Shown piece by piece: positions 23,744 to 33,603 of a stretch of DNA of 64,000 nucleotides. Below the pieces are notes generated by a model. The model ran no database searches. It saw only the letters and a list, made by a program, of their open reading frames with translations, and was not told the DNA's origin. Origin of the DNA: Kurthia huakuii LAM0618 (lineage in GTDB: Bacteria; Bacillota; Bacilli; Bacillales_A; Planococcaceae). The position numbers and the translations under genes were made by a program. The stretch covers positions 186,001 to 250,000 of the forward strand of contig NZ_AYTB01000007.1 in the NCBI RefSeq assembly GCF_000505545.1, read 5' to 3'. Within the stretch, counting starts at the first letter, position 1, and each line of letters begins with the position of its first letter.

Positions 23744-24253
23744 ATGGCTATTTTAAACGTAGTAACAGAACCTGCTGACATCTTGTTAGCAACAGCAAAA
23801 CCTGTCACAAAATTTGATACGACGCTGCACAAATTACTAGATGATATGTATGACACAATGGTTGAAAGTGAAGGCGTTGGTATCGCAGCACCACAAGTAA
23901 ACGAATCACTGCAAGCGGTGATTGTCTTAATGAATATTGACGCTGAAGAAGCGGAAGAAGAAGTGTTAGAATTAATCAACCCAGAAATCGTTGAATATTC
24001 AACAGATACGAATGTTGATTTGGAAGGTTGTTTAAGTATTCCAGAACAATTTGGTGATGTAGAACGTGCCAATGGTGTCCGCGTTGAGTTTGAAGACCGC
24101 TTCGGTAAAACGTACAAATTAGAAGCAATTGGTTATGATGCACGCGTTATCCAACATGAGATTGATCATTTACACGGCGTATTATTCACAACAAAAGCAT
24201 CAAAAATGTATACACCTGAAGAAATGGCTGACATGTTTGGGGAGGAAGAATAA
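23744..24253 (+). CDS. def: Peptide deformylase
   Basis: Def removes the formyl group from N-terminal formyl-methionine of new proteins. The 169 residues hold the three deformylase motifs: EGVGIAAPQ (motif 1), EGCLS (motif 2, metal ligand C96) and QHEIDHL (motif 3, H138 and H142 metal ligands, E139 catalytic). The stop overlaps the fmt start as TAATG, placing deformylase and formyltransferase in one unit. Confidence 0.97.
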   Translation: MAILNVVTEPADILLATAKPVTKFDTTLHKLLDDMYDTMVESEGVGIAAPQVNESLQAVIVLMNIDAEEAEEEVLELINPEIVEYSTDTNVDLEGCLSIPEQFGDVERANGVRVEFEDRFGKTYKLEAIGYDARVIQHEIDHLHGVLFTTKASKMYTPEEMADMFGEEE

Positions 24254-25194
24254 TGACATCAATCGTATTTATGGGTACACCCGATTTTTCAGTGCCTGTT
24301 CTGCAAATGCTTGTTGACGAAGGCTATGACGTGTTAGCCGTTGTAACGCAGCCAGATCGTCCAGTAGGGCGCAAACGCGTGTTAACACCACCGCCTGTGA
24401 AAGCTGCCGCAGTGAAGTTAGGGCTACCGGTTATTCAACCAGAAAAGTTACGTGGTTCTGAAGAATTACAACAAATTATCGCGTTAAATCCTGATTTAGT
24501 TGTTACGGCAGCATTCGGTCAAATTTTACCAAAAGACTTGTTAGACACACCAAAATTAGGCTGTATCAATGTTCACGCCTCATTATTACCTAAATATCGT
24601 GGTGGTGCACCAATTCACCAATCTGTGTTAGATGGCGAAGCCGAAACAGGTGTTACAATTATGTATATGGCTGAAAAACTCGATGCCGGTGATATTATTT
24701 CACAACGTGCTATGGCTATCGAAGATCACCACACGACAGGTCAATTATTTGATGAATTAAGCATTATCGGCCGCGATTTATTAAAAGAAACATTACCAGC
24801 GATTATTGCAGGTACAAATGACCGTACACCGCAAGATGAAGCGTTCGTGACGTTTGCACATAATATTTCACGTGAACAAGAACGCATTGATTGGTCAAAA
24901 CCAGCGCGTACGGTATTCAATCAAGTACGTGGCTTAAATTCTTGGCCAGTAGCCTATACAACATTAGACGGCGACAACGTCAAAATATGGGCTGTGCGCG
25001 AATCAGCAGAAACAACAAACGAAGCACCGGGAACAGTCATTGCGAAAGCAAAAAAATTCTTTACGGTTGCTTGTGGGAATGAAACAGCAGTTGATGTGTT
25101 AGAGCTTCAACCAGCAGGAAAAAAAGCCATGCCAGCAGTGAACTACTTAAATGGTGTAGGCTCAAAATTAACGATTGGGGAACGATTTGAATGA
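24253..25194 (+). CDS. fmt: Methionyl-tRNA formyltransferase
   Basis: Fmt formylates initiator Met-tRNA using 10-formyl-tetrahydrofolate. The 313-residue protein shows the GART-like catalytic core with [15 protein letters not shown], catalytic N106 and H108, and D144 (EKLDAGD), plus the C-terminal tRNA-binding domain. It overlaps rsmB by four bases (ATGA). Confidence 0.97.
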   Translation: MTSIVFMGTPDFSVPVLQMLVDEGYDVLAVVTQPDRPVGRKRVLTPPPVKAAAVKLGLPVIQPEKLRGSEELQQIIALNPDLVVTAAFGQILPKDLLDTPKLGCINVHASLLPKYRGGAPIHQSVLDGEAETGVTIMYMAEKLDAGDIISQRAMAIEDHHTTGQLFDELSIIGRDLLKETLPAIIAGTNDRTPQDEAFVTFAHNISREQERIDWSKPARTVFNQVRGLNSWPVAYTTLDGDNVKIWAVRESAETTNEAPGTVIAKAKKFFTVACGNETAVDVLELQPAGKKAMPAVNYLNGVGSKLTIGERFE

Positions 25195-26549
25195 GTAAAA
25201 AGAAAGCCCCTATTTGGGACGGCAATGTACGTGATGCAGCCTTAACGATTTTACTAGCAGTCGATGAAAAGCAAGCATACAGTAACTTATTGCTTCACCA
25301 AACAATTGAAAAATATAATATTTCAGCGAAAGACCGTGGTCTATTAACAGAATTAACATACGGTACGCTACAATACAAATTAACATTGGATTATTATTTA
25401 GAACCGTATGTACGCGGGAAATTAGATACATGGGTGCGCTGGTTATTACGCCTAGCACTGTATCAAATTGCATATTTAGATAAAATCCCTGAACATGCTG
25501 CAGTGAACGAAGCAGTTGAAATTGCAAAACATCGTGCGCGTCATCGAGGCGTTAGTGCGACAGTCAACGGCATTTTACGTTCGATTTTACGTGAAGGCTT
25601 ACGTGAGACAACGGATATTAAAGACCCAGCAGTGCGTATCTCAGTAGAAACAAGCCATCCAGAATGGCTTGTACGCCGTTATATTGATGGTTTTGGTATC
25701 GAAGCAACGGAAGATATGTTAATTGAAAACAATTTACCACCGCTTCAAACCGTACGTGTCAATGCCACAAAAGCAGATACGCGCGGAGGCTTAGAAGCGC
25801 TATGGGATGAAAAATTCTCGGTGCGTCGTAGCGAAAATATGCCAGAATGCTTGCATGTACTTGAAGGTCAACCAGCTCGCTCACAAGCGTTTGCCGATGG
25901 TATCATTACGATTCAAGATGAGAGTTCAATGTTGCCAGCGTACGCGTTAGATGTAAAACCTGGTATGCGCGTTTATGATATGTGTGCAGCCCCTGGCGGG
26001 AAAACGACGCATATCGCTGAAAAAATGAACAATGAAGGCGAATTAATTGCGACAGACCTTCACAAACATAAAATCAAATTAATCCAAGAAAATGCGGACC
26101 GTCTCGGTTTATCGATTATTAAACCTCAATTATTAGATGGCCGTAAAGCGCAACAACAATTTGAAAAGCAATCATTTGATCGCATTTTAGTCGATGCTCC
26201 TTGTAGCGGTTTAGGTGTTATTCGCCGTAAACCGGATATTAAATATACAAAATCAGAATCAGACTTCGCTTCGTTACATGCGATTCAGCTTGATTTATTA
26301 GATTCTGCATACGAATTATTAAAACCTCAAGGCAAAATGGTTTACAGTACGTGTACAATTGATAAAATGGAGAACAATGGAACAGTTGAGGCGTTTTTAG
26401 CAAAACATCCAGATATGACATTAGCGCCTGTCTCAAATGCACCGGAAGCTGCGCAAGGATTACACGACAGCGGTATGATGCAAGTGTTCCCTCAAGACTT
26501 TAATAGCGACGGTTTCTTTGTCGCAGCATTCGTGAAACAAGATAAGTGA
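25191..26549 (+). CDS. rsmB: 16S rRNA (cytosine-967-C5)-methyltransferase
   Basis: RsmB makes m5C967 in 16S rRNA. The 452 residues consist of an N-terminal NusB-like RNA-binding domain (about 1-145) and a SAM-dependent methyltransferase with [11 protein letters not shown], the PC motif DAPCSGLG (C338) and the catalytic cysteine in STCTI (C388). It sits in the def-fmt-rsmB-rlmN order common in Bacillales. Confidence 0.96.
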   Translation: MSKKKAPIWDGNVRDAALTILLAVDEKQAYSNLLLHQTIEKYNISAKDRGLLTELTYGTLQYKLTLDYYLEPYVRGKLDTWVRWLLRLALYQIAYLDKIPEHAAVNEAVEIAKHRARHRGVSATVNGILRSILREGLRETTDIKDPAVRISVETSHPEWLVRRYIDGFGIEATEDMLIENNLPPLQTVRVNATKADTRGGLEALWDEKFSVRRSENMPECLHVLEGQPARSQAFADGIITIQDESSMLPAYALDVKPGMRVYDMCAAPGGKTTHIAEKMNNEGELIATDLHKHKIKLIQENADRLGLSIIKPQLLDGRKAQQQFEKQSFDRILVDAPCSGLGVIRRKPDIKYTKSESDFASLHAIQLDLLDSAYELLKPQGKMVYSTCTIDKMENNGTVEAFLAKHPDMTLAPVSNAPEAAQGLHDSGMMQVFPQDFNSDGFFVAAFVKQDK

Positions 26550-26608
26550 AATAACTAAGTGCTGAACAGGCGCAAGCCTCTAAGCCACAGTAATAAGGAG
26601 ATTCCAAC

Positions 26609-27721
26609 GTGGAACAAGAAATTTTAAAACCAGTAACTGAAAAAAAACGTGTCAAAAAAGAAAAACCGGTCTTACAACAATCGATTTATTCGTTGCTACC
26701 AGAAGATTTGGAGCAGTGGCTAAAAGATAACGGTGAAAAATTATTCCGCGCCAAACAAATTTTTGATTGGTTATATGTCAAACGTGTTGCTTCATTTGAA
26801 GAAATGAGTAACTTATCAAAAAGCTTGCGTGATAAATTAGCGGCGAGCTTTGCATTAAGTACGTTATCAACACTTGTGAAACAAGAATCAAAAGATGGTA
26901 CGATTAAATTTTTATTCCAACTTCAAGATGGCTATTCAATCGAAACAGTATTAATGCGTCATGATTACGGCAACTCAATTTGTGTAACAACACAAGTAGG
27001 GTGCCGTATCGGCTGTACATTCTGTGCCTCAACATTAGGCGGTTTAAAACGTCATTTATTAGCAGGTGAAATTGTCGAACAAGTTGTCAATGTACAACGT
27101 CAATTAGACGAAGTTGAAGAGCGTGTATCAAGCGTTGTTATTATGGGGATTGGTGAACCATTTGATAACTATGACAACATGATGCAATTTTTACGCATTA
27201 TTAACCATAAGCAATCATTAAATATTGGTGCGCGTCACATTACTGTATCAACATCGGGTATCGTACCAAAAATTTATAAATTTGCCGATGAAGAATTACA
27301 AATCAACTTTGCGGTATCATTACATGCGCCAAACCAAGAAGCGCGCCAAAAATTAATGCCAATCGCAAAAGCTTATAAATTAAATGAATTGCTTGATGCG
27401 GTTAAATACTATACAGAAAAAACCGGTCGTCGTGTAAGTTTTGAATATGGCTTAATGTCAGGACAAAATGATTCTACAGAAGTTGCCAATGAGTTAGCAG
27501 ATTTAATTAAAGATATTAAATGTCATGTTAATTTAATTCCGATTAACTATGTGCCAGAACGTGACTACATTCGTACATCACGTAGCAGTATTTTCGCATT
27601 TGAGCGCACATTAAAAGATCGCGGTATTAACGTGACAATCCGTCGTGAGCAAGGTTCGGATATTGCGGCTGCTTGTGGCCAATTACGCGCACAAGAACGT
27701 GAAGAGGAAACAGCACACTAA
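26609..27721 (+). CDS. rlmN: 23S rRNA/tRNA adenine-C2 methyltransferase (radical SAM)
   Basis: RlmN makes m2A2503 in 23S rRNA and m2A37 in some tRNAs. The 370-residue enzyme has the radical-SAM CRIGCTFC cluster (C132, C136, C139) and the C-terminal methyl-carrying cysteine in AACGQL (C356). The GTG start at 26609 is placed by TAAGGAG with an 8-base spacing. The N-terminus has a lysine-rich extension of about 20 residues before the conserved core. Confidence 0.96.
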   Translation: MEQEILKPVTEKKRVKKEKPVLQQSIYSLLPEDLEQWLKDNGEKLFRAKQIFDWLYVKRVASFEEMSNLSKSLRDKLAASFALSTLSTLVKQESKDGTIKFLFQLQDGYSIETVLMRHDYGNSICVTTQVGCRIGCTFCASTLGGLKRHLLAGEIVEQVVNVQRQLDEVEERVSSVVIMGIGEPFDNYDNMMQFLRIINHKQSLNIGARHITVSTSGIVPKIYKFADEELQINFAVSLHAPNQEARQKLMPIAKAYKLNELLDAVKYYTEKTGRRVSFEYGLMSGQNDSTEVANELADLIKDIKCHVNLIPINYVPERDYIRTSRSSIFAFERTLKDRGINVTIRREQGSDIAAACGQLRAQEREEETAH

Positions 27722-27742
27722 TTGTTAAAGAGGTGAAGTGCC

Positions 27743-28480
27743 TTGAAGTTTACGGTTGAAAGTGATATTGGTAAAAAGCGTGCAGTAAATGAGGACAGGG
27801 CAATGGTCTTAACACATGATAAGCTGCAATTAGCTGTTGTCGCTGATGGCATGGGCGGTCACAATGCTGGCGATGTCGCAAGTACAATGGCCGTCGATGG
27901 ATTTCAGAAGGCATTTGAATCCGCACCGGGCCTTCATGCAGACGCCAAACAGCAATGGCTTGAAAAAACGGTTAAACGCGTCAACAAAGAAATCTATCAC
28001 TATTCGCTGACGCATGAAGCGTGCAGAGGTATGGGGACAACGATTATTGCGGCGCTAATCGACCAGCAAAAAGCATCAATTTGTCATGTTGGCGATAGCC
28101 GCGCCTATTTTATTACGGAGCATCAGATTGAACAAATCACACGAGACCATTCCTATGTGAATGTGCTTGTTGAAACCGGCCAAATTAGTGAAGAAGAAGC
28201 GCAAACGCATCCACAAAAAAACTACATTATTAAATCTTTAGGCACCGAGGCAACAATTGAACCAGACTACTATCAGGTCCAATTGTTGCCTTATTCCTAT
28301 CTATTAATTTGTTCAGATGGTCTTAGCAATAAGATTACACCATCTGAATTACATAGCGTTATTGTGGCAGAAGCGACTCTTCAACAAAAGGGTCGAACAT
28401 TGATTGAGTTGGCAAATCAGTACGGGGGCGAAGATAATATTTCGTTCATTTTACTTGAAGCCGACCGAGAGGAGGCGTAG
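27743..28480 (+). CDS. prpC: PP2C-type serine/threonine protein phosphatase
   Basis: This phosphatase reverses phosphorylation by the neighbouring PrkC kinase. The 245-residue PP2C fold has the metal-binding motifs VADGMGGHNAGD (D35), HVGDSRAY, SDGLSNK and GGEDNISF. The TTG start at 27743 is placed by AAAGAGGTGAAG. Only three bases separate it from prkC; the phosphatase-kinase pair is a conserved signalling unit in Bacillota. Confidence 0.96.
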   Translation: MKFTVESDIGKKRAVNEDRAMVLTHDKLQLAVVADGMGGHNAGDVASTMAVDGFQKAFESAPGLHADAKQQWLEKTVKRVNKEIYHYSLTHEACRGMGTTIIAALIDQQKASICHVGDSRAYFITEHQIEQITRDHSYVNVLVETGQISEEEAQTHPQKNYIIKSLGTEATIEPDYYQVQLLPYSYLLICSDGLSNKITPSELHSVIVAEATLQQKGRTLIELANQYGGEDNISFILLEADREEA

Positions 28481-28483
28481 CGC

Positions 28484-30481
28484 ATGCTTATTGGTAAAAG
28501 TATTGGCGGTCGCTATAAAATCCTAGAACTTATCGGCGGCGGCGGAATGTCCAATGTTTATTTAGCGCATGATGCTATTTTAGATCGCGATGTAGCCATC
28601 AAAATTTTACGTTATAACTTTACTGATGAAGATGAATTGCACCGCCGTTTTCAGCGTGAAGCATCATCTGCGACAAGTTTAACGCACCCAAACATCGTAT
28701 CAATTTACGATGTAGGTGAAGAAACGGATATGCATTATCTTGTGATGGAGCATGTGAAGGGGCAAACATTAAAGCAATACATTCAACAGCATGCCCCTGT
28801 ATCACCAAAGCGCGCGGTAACGATTATGCTACAGTTAACGTCAGCGATTGCTCATGCCCATCAAAATCAAATTATTCATCGTGACATTAAGCCACAAAAT
28901 ATTTTGATGGATGAACATGGTCATGTGAAAATTACGGACTTTGGTATTGCAATGGCCTTATCTGCGACATCGTTTACAAAAACGAATTCCGTTTTAGGAA
29001 CGGTACACTATTTATCGCCAGAGCAAGCGCGTGGCGGTATTGCGACAGTTAAATCAGATATGTATGCGCTTGGGATTGTACTTTATGAACTGTTAACAGG
29101 GCAACTGCCGTTTTCAGGTGAATCAGCCGTATCGATTGCGTTGAAACATTTACAAGCTGAGACACCATCTGTACGAAAAGTCGTGCCATCGATTCCACAA
29201 AGCTTAGAAAATGTCGTGTTAAAAGCAACAGCGAAAGATCCAAAATATCGTTATGACTCTGTTGAAGCAATGCGTGAAGACTTAGAAACAGTGCTTGATG
29301 ATGTACGTAGTAACGAGGTGAAGTTCGTTGTACTGGAAGATATGGATAAAACAAAAGCATTGCCGGTTATACGTGACTTTAAGCCAGCTCCTATCGATAA
29401 TGAAGTAACGCGTGTCATGGAAGTAGAACAGGTGCCTACGCCAAAGCCTGTCGATGAACCACCAAAGAACAAAAAGCGCAATAAGTGGCTCATCACATTA
29501 GGCGTTTTAGGAATTGCGATGATTTTATTTTTAGCTACGCTAATTTTATTCCCACAATTATTTAAACCGCAGCAAGTCGAAGTACCTGATGTTACGGATA
29601 TTTCACTTGAAAAAGCTTTAACTGAAATTCAAAATGCAGGATTAACAATCGGTGAGCGAAAAACGCAATCGTCCGATACAGTTGCAGATGGCAATGTCAT
29701 TGTCACGACGCCAGCAGCAGGAAAGAAAGTAGATAAAAATACCGAAGTGGATTTAGTGATTTCTAATGGTAAGCGCCATGTAACGCTTGATGATTATGTG
29801 TCGCGTGATGTTGACCAAGTACAGCAATTACTTGAGCAACAAGGCTTTGATGTCAAAGTGAAACGAAAGTATTCAACAAAAGAAGTCGATGAAATTTTAA
29901 GTCAAAAACCAACAGCAGGAAAATCCGTTGTCCCAGATGAAACGACCGTTACGTTAACGGTAAGTAAGGGAATTGAAACATTTGCATTAACGAATTTACT
30001 TGGGTATTCAAAAGAGCAACTGCAAGCTTATGCTGCGGAGACGGGTGTTAATATTCGCATTACGGATGAAGAGCATTCTGAAACATTTGAAAAAGGTTAT
30101 GTCTTGTCACAGTCACCAGCGGCAGGTACGCAATTAAGTGCGGGGAGTGATGTGACCATTGTTATTTCAAAAGGCCCTGCTGAAAAAACATCCAAAACAT
30201 TAATTCGTACAATTGAAATTCCATACGATGATACAGCAGTAGAAGAACCAGTTGATGAAGAACAAGATATGCAACAACCGGAACGTACACCACAAAAAAT
30301 CGATATTTATATTCAAGATAAAGATCATACAGTCGATGATGTGTATCAGACATTCTCGATTACTGAAACGACAACAAAACGATTAAAATTAGTCATTGAA
30401 GAGGGCGAAGAAGGCATTTATCGAATTACGCGCGATGGTGAAACGATTTATGATGAAACGATCCTCTACGATGATTTATAG
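28484..30481 (+). CDS. prkC: PASTA-domain serine/threonine protein kinase
   Basis: A membrane kinase that senses peptidoglycan fragments or lipid II. The 665 residues hold the kinase domain (about 11-270; catalytic K40, HRDIKPQN at 132-139, DFG at 152-154), a membrane helix (about 335-357), three extracellular PASTA repeats (about 365-430, 431-497, 498-565) and a C-terminal tail of about 100 residues. Targets in relatives include elongation factors and the GTPase CpgA (RsgA), the next gene here. Because spoVM is missing downstream, a role in spore germination cannot be assumed. Confidence 0.96.
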   Translation: MLIGKSIGGRYKILELIGGGGMSNVYLAHDAILDRDVAIKILRYNFTDEDELHRRFQREASSATSLTHPNIVSIYDVGEETDMHYLVMEHVKGQTLKQYIQQHAPVSPKRAVTIMLQLTSAIAHAHQNQIIHRDIKPQNILMDEHGHVKITDFGIAMALSATSFTKTNSVLGTVHYLSPEQARGGIATVKSDMYALGIVLYELLTGQLPFSGESAVSIALKHLQAETPSVRKVVPSIPQSLENVVLKATAKDPKYRYDSVEAMREDLETVLDDVRSNEVKFVVLEDMDKTKALPVIRDFKPAPIDNEVTRVMEVEQVPTPKPVDEPPKNKKRNKWLITLGVLGIAMILFLATLILFPQLFKPQQVEVPDVTDISLEKALTEIQNAGLTIGERKTQSSDTVADGNVIVTTPAAGKKVDKNTEVDLVISNGKRHVTLDDYVSRDVDQVQQLLEQQGFDVKVKRKYSTKEVDEILSQKPTAGKSVVPDETTVTLTVSKGIETFALTNLLGYSKEQLQAYAAETGVNIRITDEEHSETFEKGYVLSQSPAAGTQLSAGSDVTIVISKGPAEKTSKTLIRTIEIPYDDTAVEEPVDEEQDMQQPERTPQKIDIYIQDKDHTVDDVYQTFSITETTTKRLKLVIEEGEEGIYRITRDGETIYDETILYDDL

Positions 30482-30491
30482 GGGGCAGTTT

Positions 30492-31373
30492 ATGGCGACA
30501 GGCCAAATTCGAAAAGCATTAAGTGGCTTTTATTATGTACAAGATGGTGATGAAAACATTCAAACGAGAGGGCGAGGGGTGTTCCGAAAACGCGGCATTA
30601 CACCACTTGTTGGAGACTTTGTAGAATATGAGGTTGAAGGGGATAATGACGGTACATTAATGAAAATTGCCGAACGTAAAAATGAACTTGTTCGCCCACC
30701 AATTGCCAATGTAGATCAAGCAATTCTTGTGTTCTCTGTCGTAGAGCCGGATTTCAATACGATTTTATTAGATCGCTTTTTAGTCGTCTTAGAATCATTC
30801 CGTATTCAGCCGCTTATTTGTTTAACGAAAATTGATTTGCTACCAGCTGATAAGCGTGAGGAAATGGCACAATATGTTGCGGACTATGAGGCGATTGGCT
30901 ATACGGTCATTGAAACATTTAAAGATGATACGTCTATTTTAGAAAAGCTAACACCATTATTAACAGGAAAGACATCGGTGCTCGCTGGTCAATCTGGTGT
31001 TGGAAAATCAACATTACTCAATACGTTGATGCCACAGTTAAATTTAAAAACGGGTGTTATTTCCGATGCGCTTGGCCGAGGAAAACATACGACGCGCCAT
31101 GTTGAATTAATTGAAGTAGCCGATGGATTAATTGCCGATACACCTGGTTTTAGTTCATTCGATTTTGATACAATAGAAAAAGAGGAATTAACGTATTGTT
31201 TCCCAGATTTAACTCGCCTCTCAGAAAACTGCAAATTCCGTGGTTGTCTGCACGTGAAAGAGCCAAAATGCGCTGTCAAGGCAGCGCTTGAAGCTGGTGA
31301 TCTACAACAATATCGTTATGATCACTATTTACAATTCCTACAAGAAATAACAGATAGAAAGCCGAGGTACTAA
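30492..31373 (+). CDS. rsgA: Ribosome small-subunit GTPase RsgA (CpgA)
   Basis: RsgA is a circularly permuted GTPase that checks late 30S assembly. The 293 residues comprise an OB fold (about 1-70), motifs in permuted order TKID (112-115), GQSGVGKST (166-174) and DTPG (216-219), and a zinc site with C247, C252, H254 and C260. ATG 30492 aligns with family starts. Earlier in-frame ATGs lie inside prkC. It is next to its likely kinase, as in B. subtilis. Confidence 0.95.
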   Translation: MATGQIRKALSGFYYVQDGDENIQTRGRGVFRKRGITPLVGDFVEYEVEGDNDGTLMKIAERKNELVRPPIANVDQAILVFSVVEPDFNTILLDRFLVVLESFRIQPLICLTKIDLLPADKREEMAQYVADYEAIGYTVIETFKDDTSILEKLTPLLTGKTSVLAGQSGVGKSTLLNTLMPQLNLKTGVISDALGRGKHTTRHVELIEVADGLIADTPGFSSFDFDTIEKEELTYCFPDLTRLSENCKFRGCLHVKEPKCAVKAALEAGDLQQYRYDHYLQFLQEITDRKPRY

Positions 31374-31377
31374 TATT

Positions 31378-32040
31378 ATGATTAAAATTGCACCATCAAT
31401 TCTAGCAGCCGATTTTGGTAAGCTTGTTGAAGAAGTAAAAGATGTTGAAAAAGCAGGCGCGGATTTAATTCACGTTGATGTTATGGATGGCCATTTCGTG
31501 CCAAACATTTCATTTGGCTCAATCGCTATGGATGCGATTCGTCCACATACAGATTTACCTTTAGACGTTCATTTAATGATTGAAAATCCAGATCAATACA
31601 TTGAACAGTTTGCGAAAGCAGGCGCAGCATATATTACCGTTCATGTTGAAGCATGTCGTCATTTACATCGTACGATTCAATTAATTCGTTCATATGGTGT
31701 AAAACCAGGTGTTGTGTTAAATCCACATACACCAATCGAAACGATTAAGCATATTTTAGAAGAGATTGATATGGTATTATTTATGACTGTGAATCCTGGT
31801 TTTGGTGGCCAAAAATTCATTCATTCTGTTGTACCAAAAATTAAAGAATTATCAGATATTATTAAAGAGAAAAACTTAGATGTAGCGATTGAAATCGACG
31901 GTGGCGTCAACGCCGAAACAATTGTACCTTGTGCAGAAGCAGGCGCAACAATTTTCGTTGCAGGTTCAGCTATCTTCGGGAAAGAAGACCGCACTGCTGC
32001 ATTAAACGCGATTAAAGAAGCTGGAGAAGCAGCGCTTTAA
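31378..32040 (+). CDS. rpe: Ribulose-phosphate 3-epimerase
   Basis: Rpe interconverts ribulose-5-phosphate and xylulose-5-phosphate in the pentose phosphate pathway. The 220-residue TIM barrel has SILAADFG, the metal-binding HVDVMDGHFVPN (32-43), VNPGFGGQKF and the phosphate-binding EIDGG region. It starts 5 bases after rsgA and overlaps thiN by one base (TAATG). Confidence 0.97.
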   Translation: MIKIAPSILAADFGKLVEEVKDVEKAGADLIHVDVMDGHFVPNISFGSIAMDAIRPHTDLPLDVHLMIENPDQYIEQFAKAGAAYITVHVEACRHLHRTIQLIRSYGVKPGVVLNPHTPIETIKHILEEIDMVLFMTVNPGFGGQKFIHSVVPKIKELSDIIKEKNLDVAIEIDGGVNAETIVPCAEAGATIFVAGSAIFGKEDRTAALNAIKEAGEAAL

Positions 32041-32690
32041 TGCACGTTATTATTTGTGCAGGGGGTCCAGAGGAGGAGGTCGCAGAGCGCGACGTCCTCC
32101 TTTCTTTTGATGATGCCACTTTTATTGGAGCGGACCACGGGGCAATCTATTTGTTAGACAAGGGTATTAAGCCGGCAATGGCAGTAGGCGATTTTGATTC
32201 ATTGACAGATGAAGAATGGCAACGAGTAGTGCGCAACGTAGCTATGATTGAGCGCCATGCACCAGAAAAAGATGAAACAGATACCGAGTTAGCGATTATT
32301 CGGGCGCTTGAGATGCACCCACAAAAAATTACAGTGACCGGTGCGACAGGTGGTCGATTAGATCATTATGAATCTAATTTACATTTAGTATATCGCTTAC
32401 AAAAAAGCGCGCCGTTTTGTTCAATTCGTCTGATGAATAAAACGAATGAATTGCGGTTTGTTTTGCCTGGTACAACGCGCTTACCATATGACCAACGATA
32501 CCAATATGTATCATTTTTTGCATTTGGACGCGAGGTGCCAGATGTGACATTACGTGGTGTGGCATATGAAACACATTCAGAGCTCGTACAGATGGGCACA
32601 ACGCGTTTTACAAGTAATGAGGTAATAAGCGAGGATGCGACGGTAAGCTTTTCAGAAGGCGCGCTATTGATGATTCGAAGCAATGATTAA
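32040..32690 (+). CDS. thiN: Thiamine pyrophosphokinase
   Basis: ThiN transfers pyrophosphate from ATP to thiamine to give thiamine diphosphate, so it supports salvage. The 216-residue protein has the family motifs GDFDS, DETDTELAI and TGATGGRLDH. It is the last gene of the rsgA-rpe-thiN run. In B. subtilis the tiny sporulation gene spoVM follows; here the gap to rpmB contains only hairpins. Confidence 0.95.
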   Translation: MHVIICAGGPEEEVAERDVLLSFDDATFIGADHGAIYLLDKGIKPAMAVGDFDSLTDEEWQRVVRNVAMIERHAPEKDETDTELAIIRALEMHPQKITVTGATGGRLDHYESNLHLVYRLQKSAPFCSIRLMNKTNELRFVLPGTTRLPYDQRYQYVSFFAFGREVPDVTLRGVAYETHSELVQMGTTRFTSNEVISEDATVSFSEGALLMIRSND

Positions 32691-32693
32691 AAC

Positions 32694-32737
32694 GACAAAG
32701 GCAGGGATTGCGATTAATCGCAATCCCTGCCTTTGTC
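32694..32737. terminator. Long perfect palindrome after thiN
   Basis: A perfect 21-bp inverted repeat (32694-32714 with 32717-32737) with a two-base centre, so the effective loop is 4-6 bases. It lies 4 bases after the thiN stop. No T run follows on the plus strand, so it may act as a two-way stop or a 3'-end stabiliser rather than a classic terminator. Confidence 0.65.
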
Positions 32738-32741
32738 ATAG

Positions 32742-32773
32742 AAAAAAACACCTTGCAAGAAGCAAGATGTTTT
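32742..32773 (-). terminator. Terminator of rpmB
   Basis: On the minus strand a stem of about 12 bp with one mismatch (32745-32756 with 32762-32773) and a 5-base loop is followed by a T run. It lies 14 bases past the rpmB stop. Confidence 0.8.
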
Positions 32774-32787
32774 AACAGCGCTAAAAA

Positions 32788-32976
32788 TTATACGCGTTCA
32801 ATTTTACCTGATTTAAGTGCGCGAGCAGAAACCCAAACACGTTTAGGTTTGCCGTTTACTAAGATACGAACTTTTTGTAAGTTTGCACCCCAAGTACGTT
32901 TAGAAGCGTTCATAGCGTGTGAACGGTTGTTACCAGAACGAGCTTTACGTCCAGTAATTACGCATTGTTTTGGCAT
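32788..32976 (-). CDS. rpmB: 50S ribosomal protein L28
   Basis: A large-subunit ribosomal protein of 62 residues, the normal length, with [20 protein letters not shown] near the N-terminus and [14 protein letters not shown] at the end. It has a single cysteine, so it is the zinc-independent form. ATG 32976 is placed by AGGAGG; the frame extends 19 codons upstream but that part lacks similarity. It is transcribed against its neighbours, as in B. subtilis. Confidence 0.97.
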   Translation of the reverse strand: MPKQCVITGRKARSGNNRSHAMNASKRTWGANLQKVRILVNGKPKRVWVSARALKSGKIERV

Positions 32977-33211
32977 ATTAATTTCCTCCTCATTTAAGAA
33001 GTTGAAAGAGTGTGTTTCACTTCGATATTTCACATACTATAATAATTTAACACACAGATTGGCACATTGCAATAACTAAATCCTAGACTTTCAAGAAAAA
33101 AACCTTTACACTATGTTTTGTGCAAAAATGGACGAATACAGCGGATTCTTTTATAATAAGATTTTGTATAGTACAATAAAGTGAAGTTAATTTTAGACAG
33201 GGGGCCATATC

Positions 33212-33586
33212 ATGTCAGTAGAACTTACAAATGAATTCGGTCATATTGATATTGCAAATGATGTTGTAGCACAAATCGCAGGAGGCGCTGCAATTGAATG
33301 CTATGGTATTGTCGGCATGGCAAGCAAACATCAAGTTCGTGATGGATTAACAGATATTTTACGCAAAGAAAACTTTGCGCGTGGTGTATTAGTACGCCAA
33401 GACAGCGAAGGTGAAAATAAAAATTTACATATTGATATGTATGTAATCGTTAGCTATGGTACAAAAATTTCAGAAGTAGCTTATCAAGTCCAATCAAAAG
33501 TAAAATACACACTTGATACAACATTAGGTATGGCTGTTAATTCAGTTAACGTTTATGTGCAAGGTGTTCGTGTAGCGAACGATTAA
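33212..33586 (+). CDS. yloU: Asp23/Gls24-family envelope stress protein
   Basis: A small cytoplasmic Asp23/Gls24 (DUF322) protein. Family members are linked to envelope stress and fatty-acid kinase complexes, with no defined reaction. The 124 residues cover the whole domain, with ECYGIVGMAS near residue 30 and a valine-rich C-terminus NSVNVYVQGV. It is followed by fakA after 17 bases, a pairing kept in many Bacillota. A TATAAT-like -10 box lies at 33152-33157, but no good -35 was found. Confidence 0.92.
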   Translation: MSVELTNEFGHIDIANDVVAQIAGGAAIECYGIVGMASKHQVRDGLTDILRKENFARGVLVRQDSEGENKNLHIDMYVIVSYGTKISEVAYQVQSKVKYTLDTTLGMAVNSVNVYVQGVRVAND

Positions 33587-33603
33587 GAGGAGGAACTAAA
33601 TCA

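Noticed and set aside
23710-24117. Minus-strand frame opposite def
   Set aside because: Shadow of the deformylase gene with no supporting signal.
30396-30491. N-terminal extension of rsgA
   Set aside because: It lies within the end of prkC and does not match RsgA family starts.
32708-33079. Plus-strand frame of 123 codons across rpmB
   Set aside because: It is the complement of rpmB plus its terminator and promoter region; no domain.
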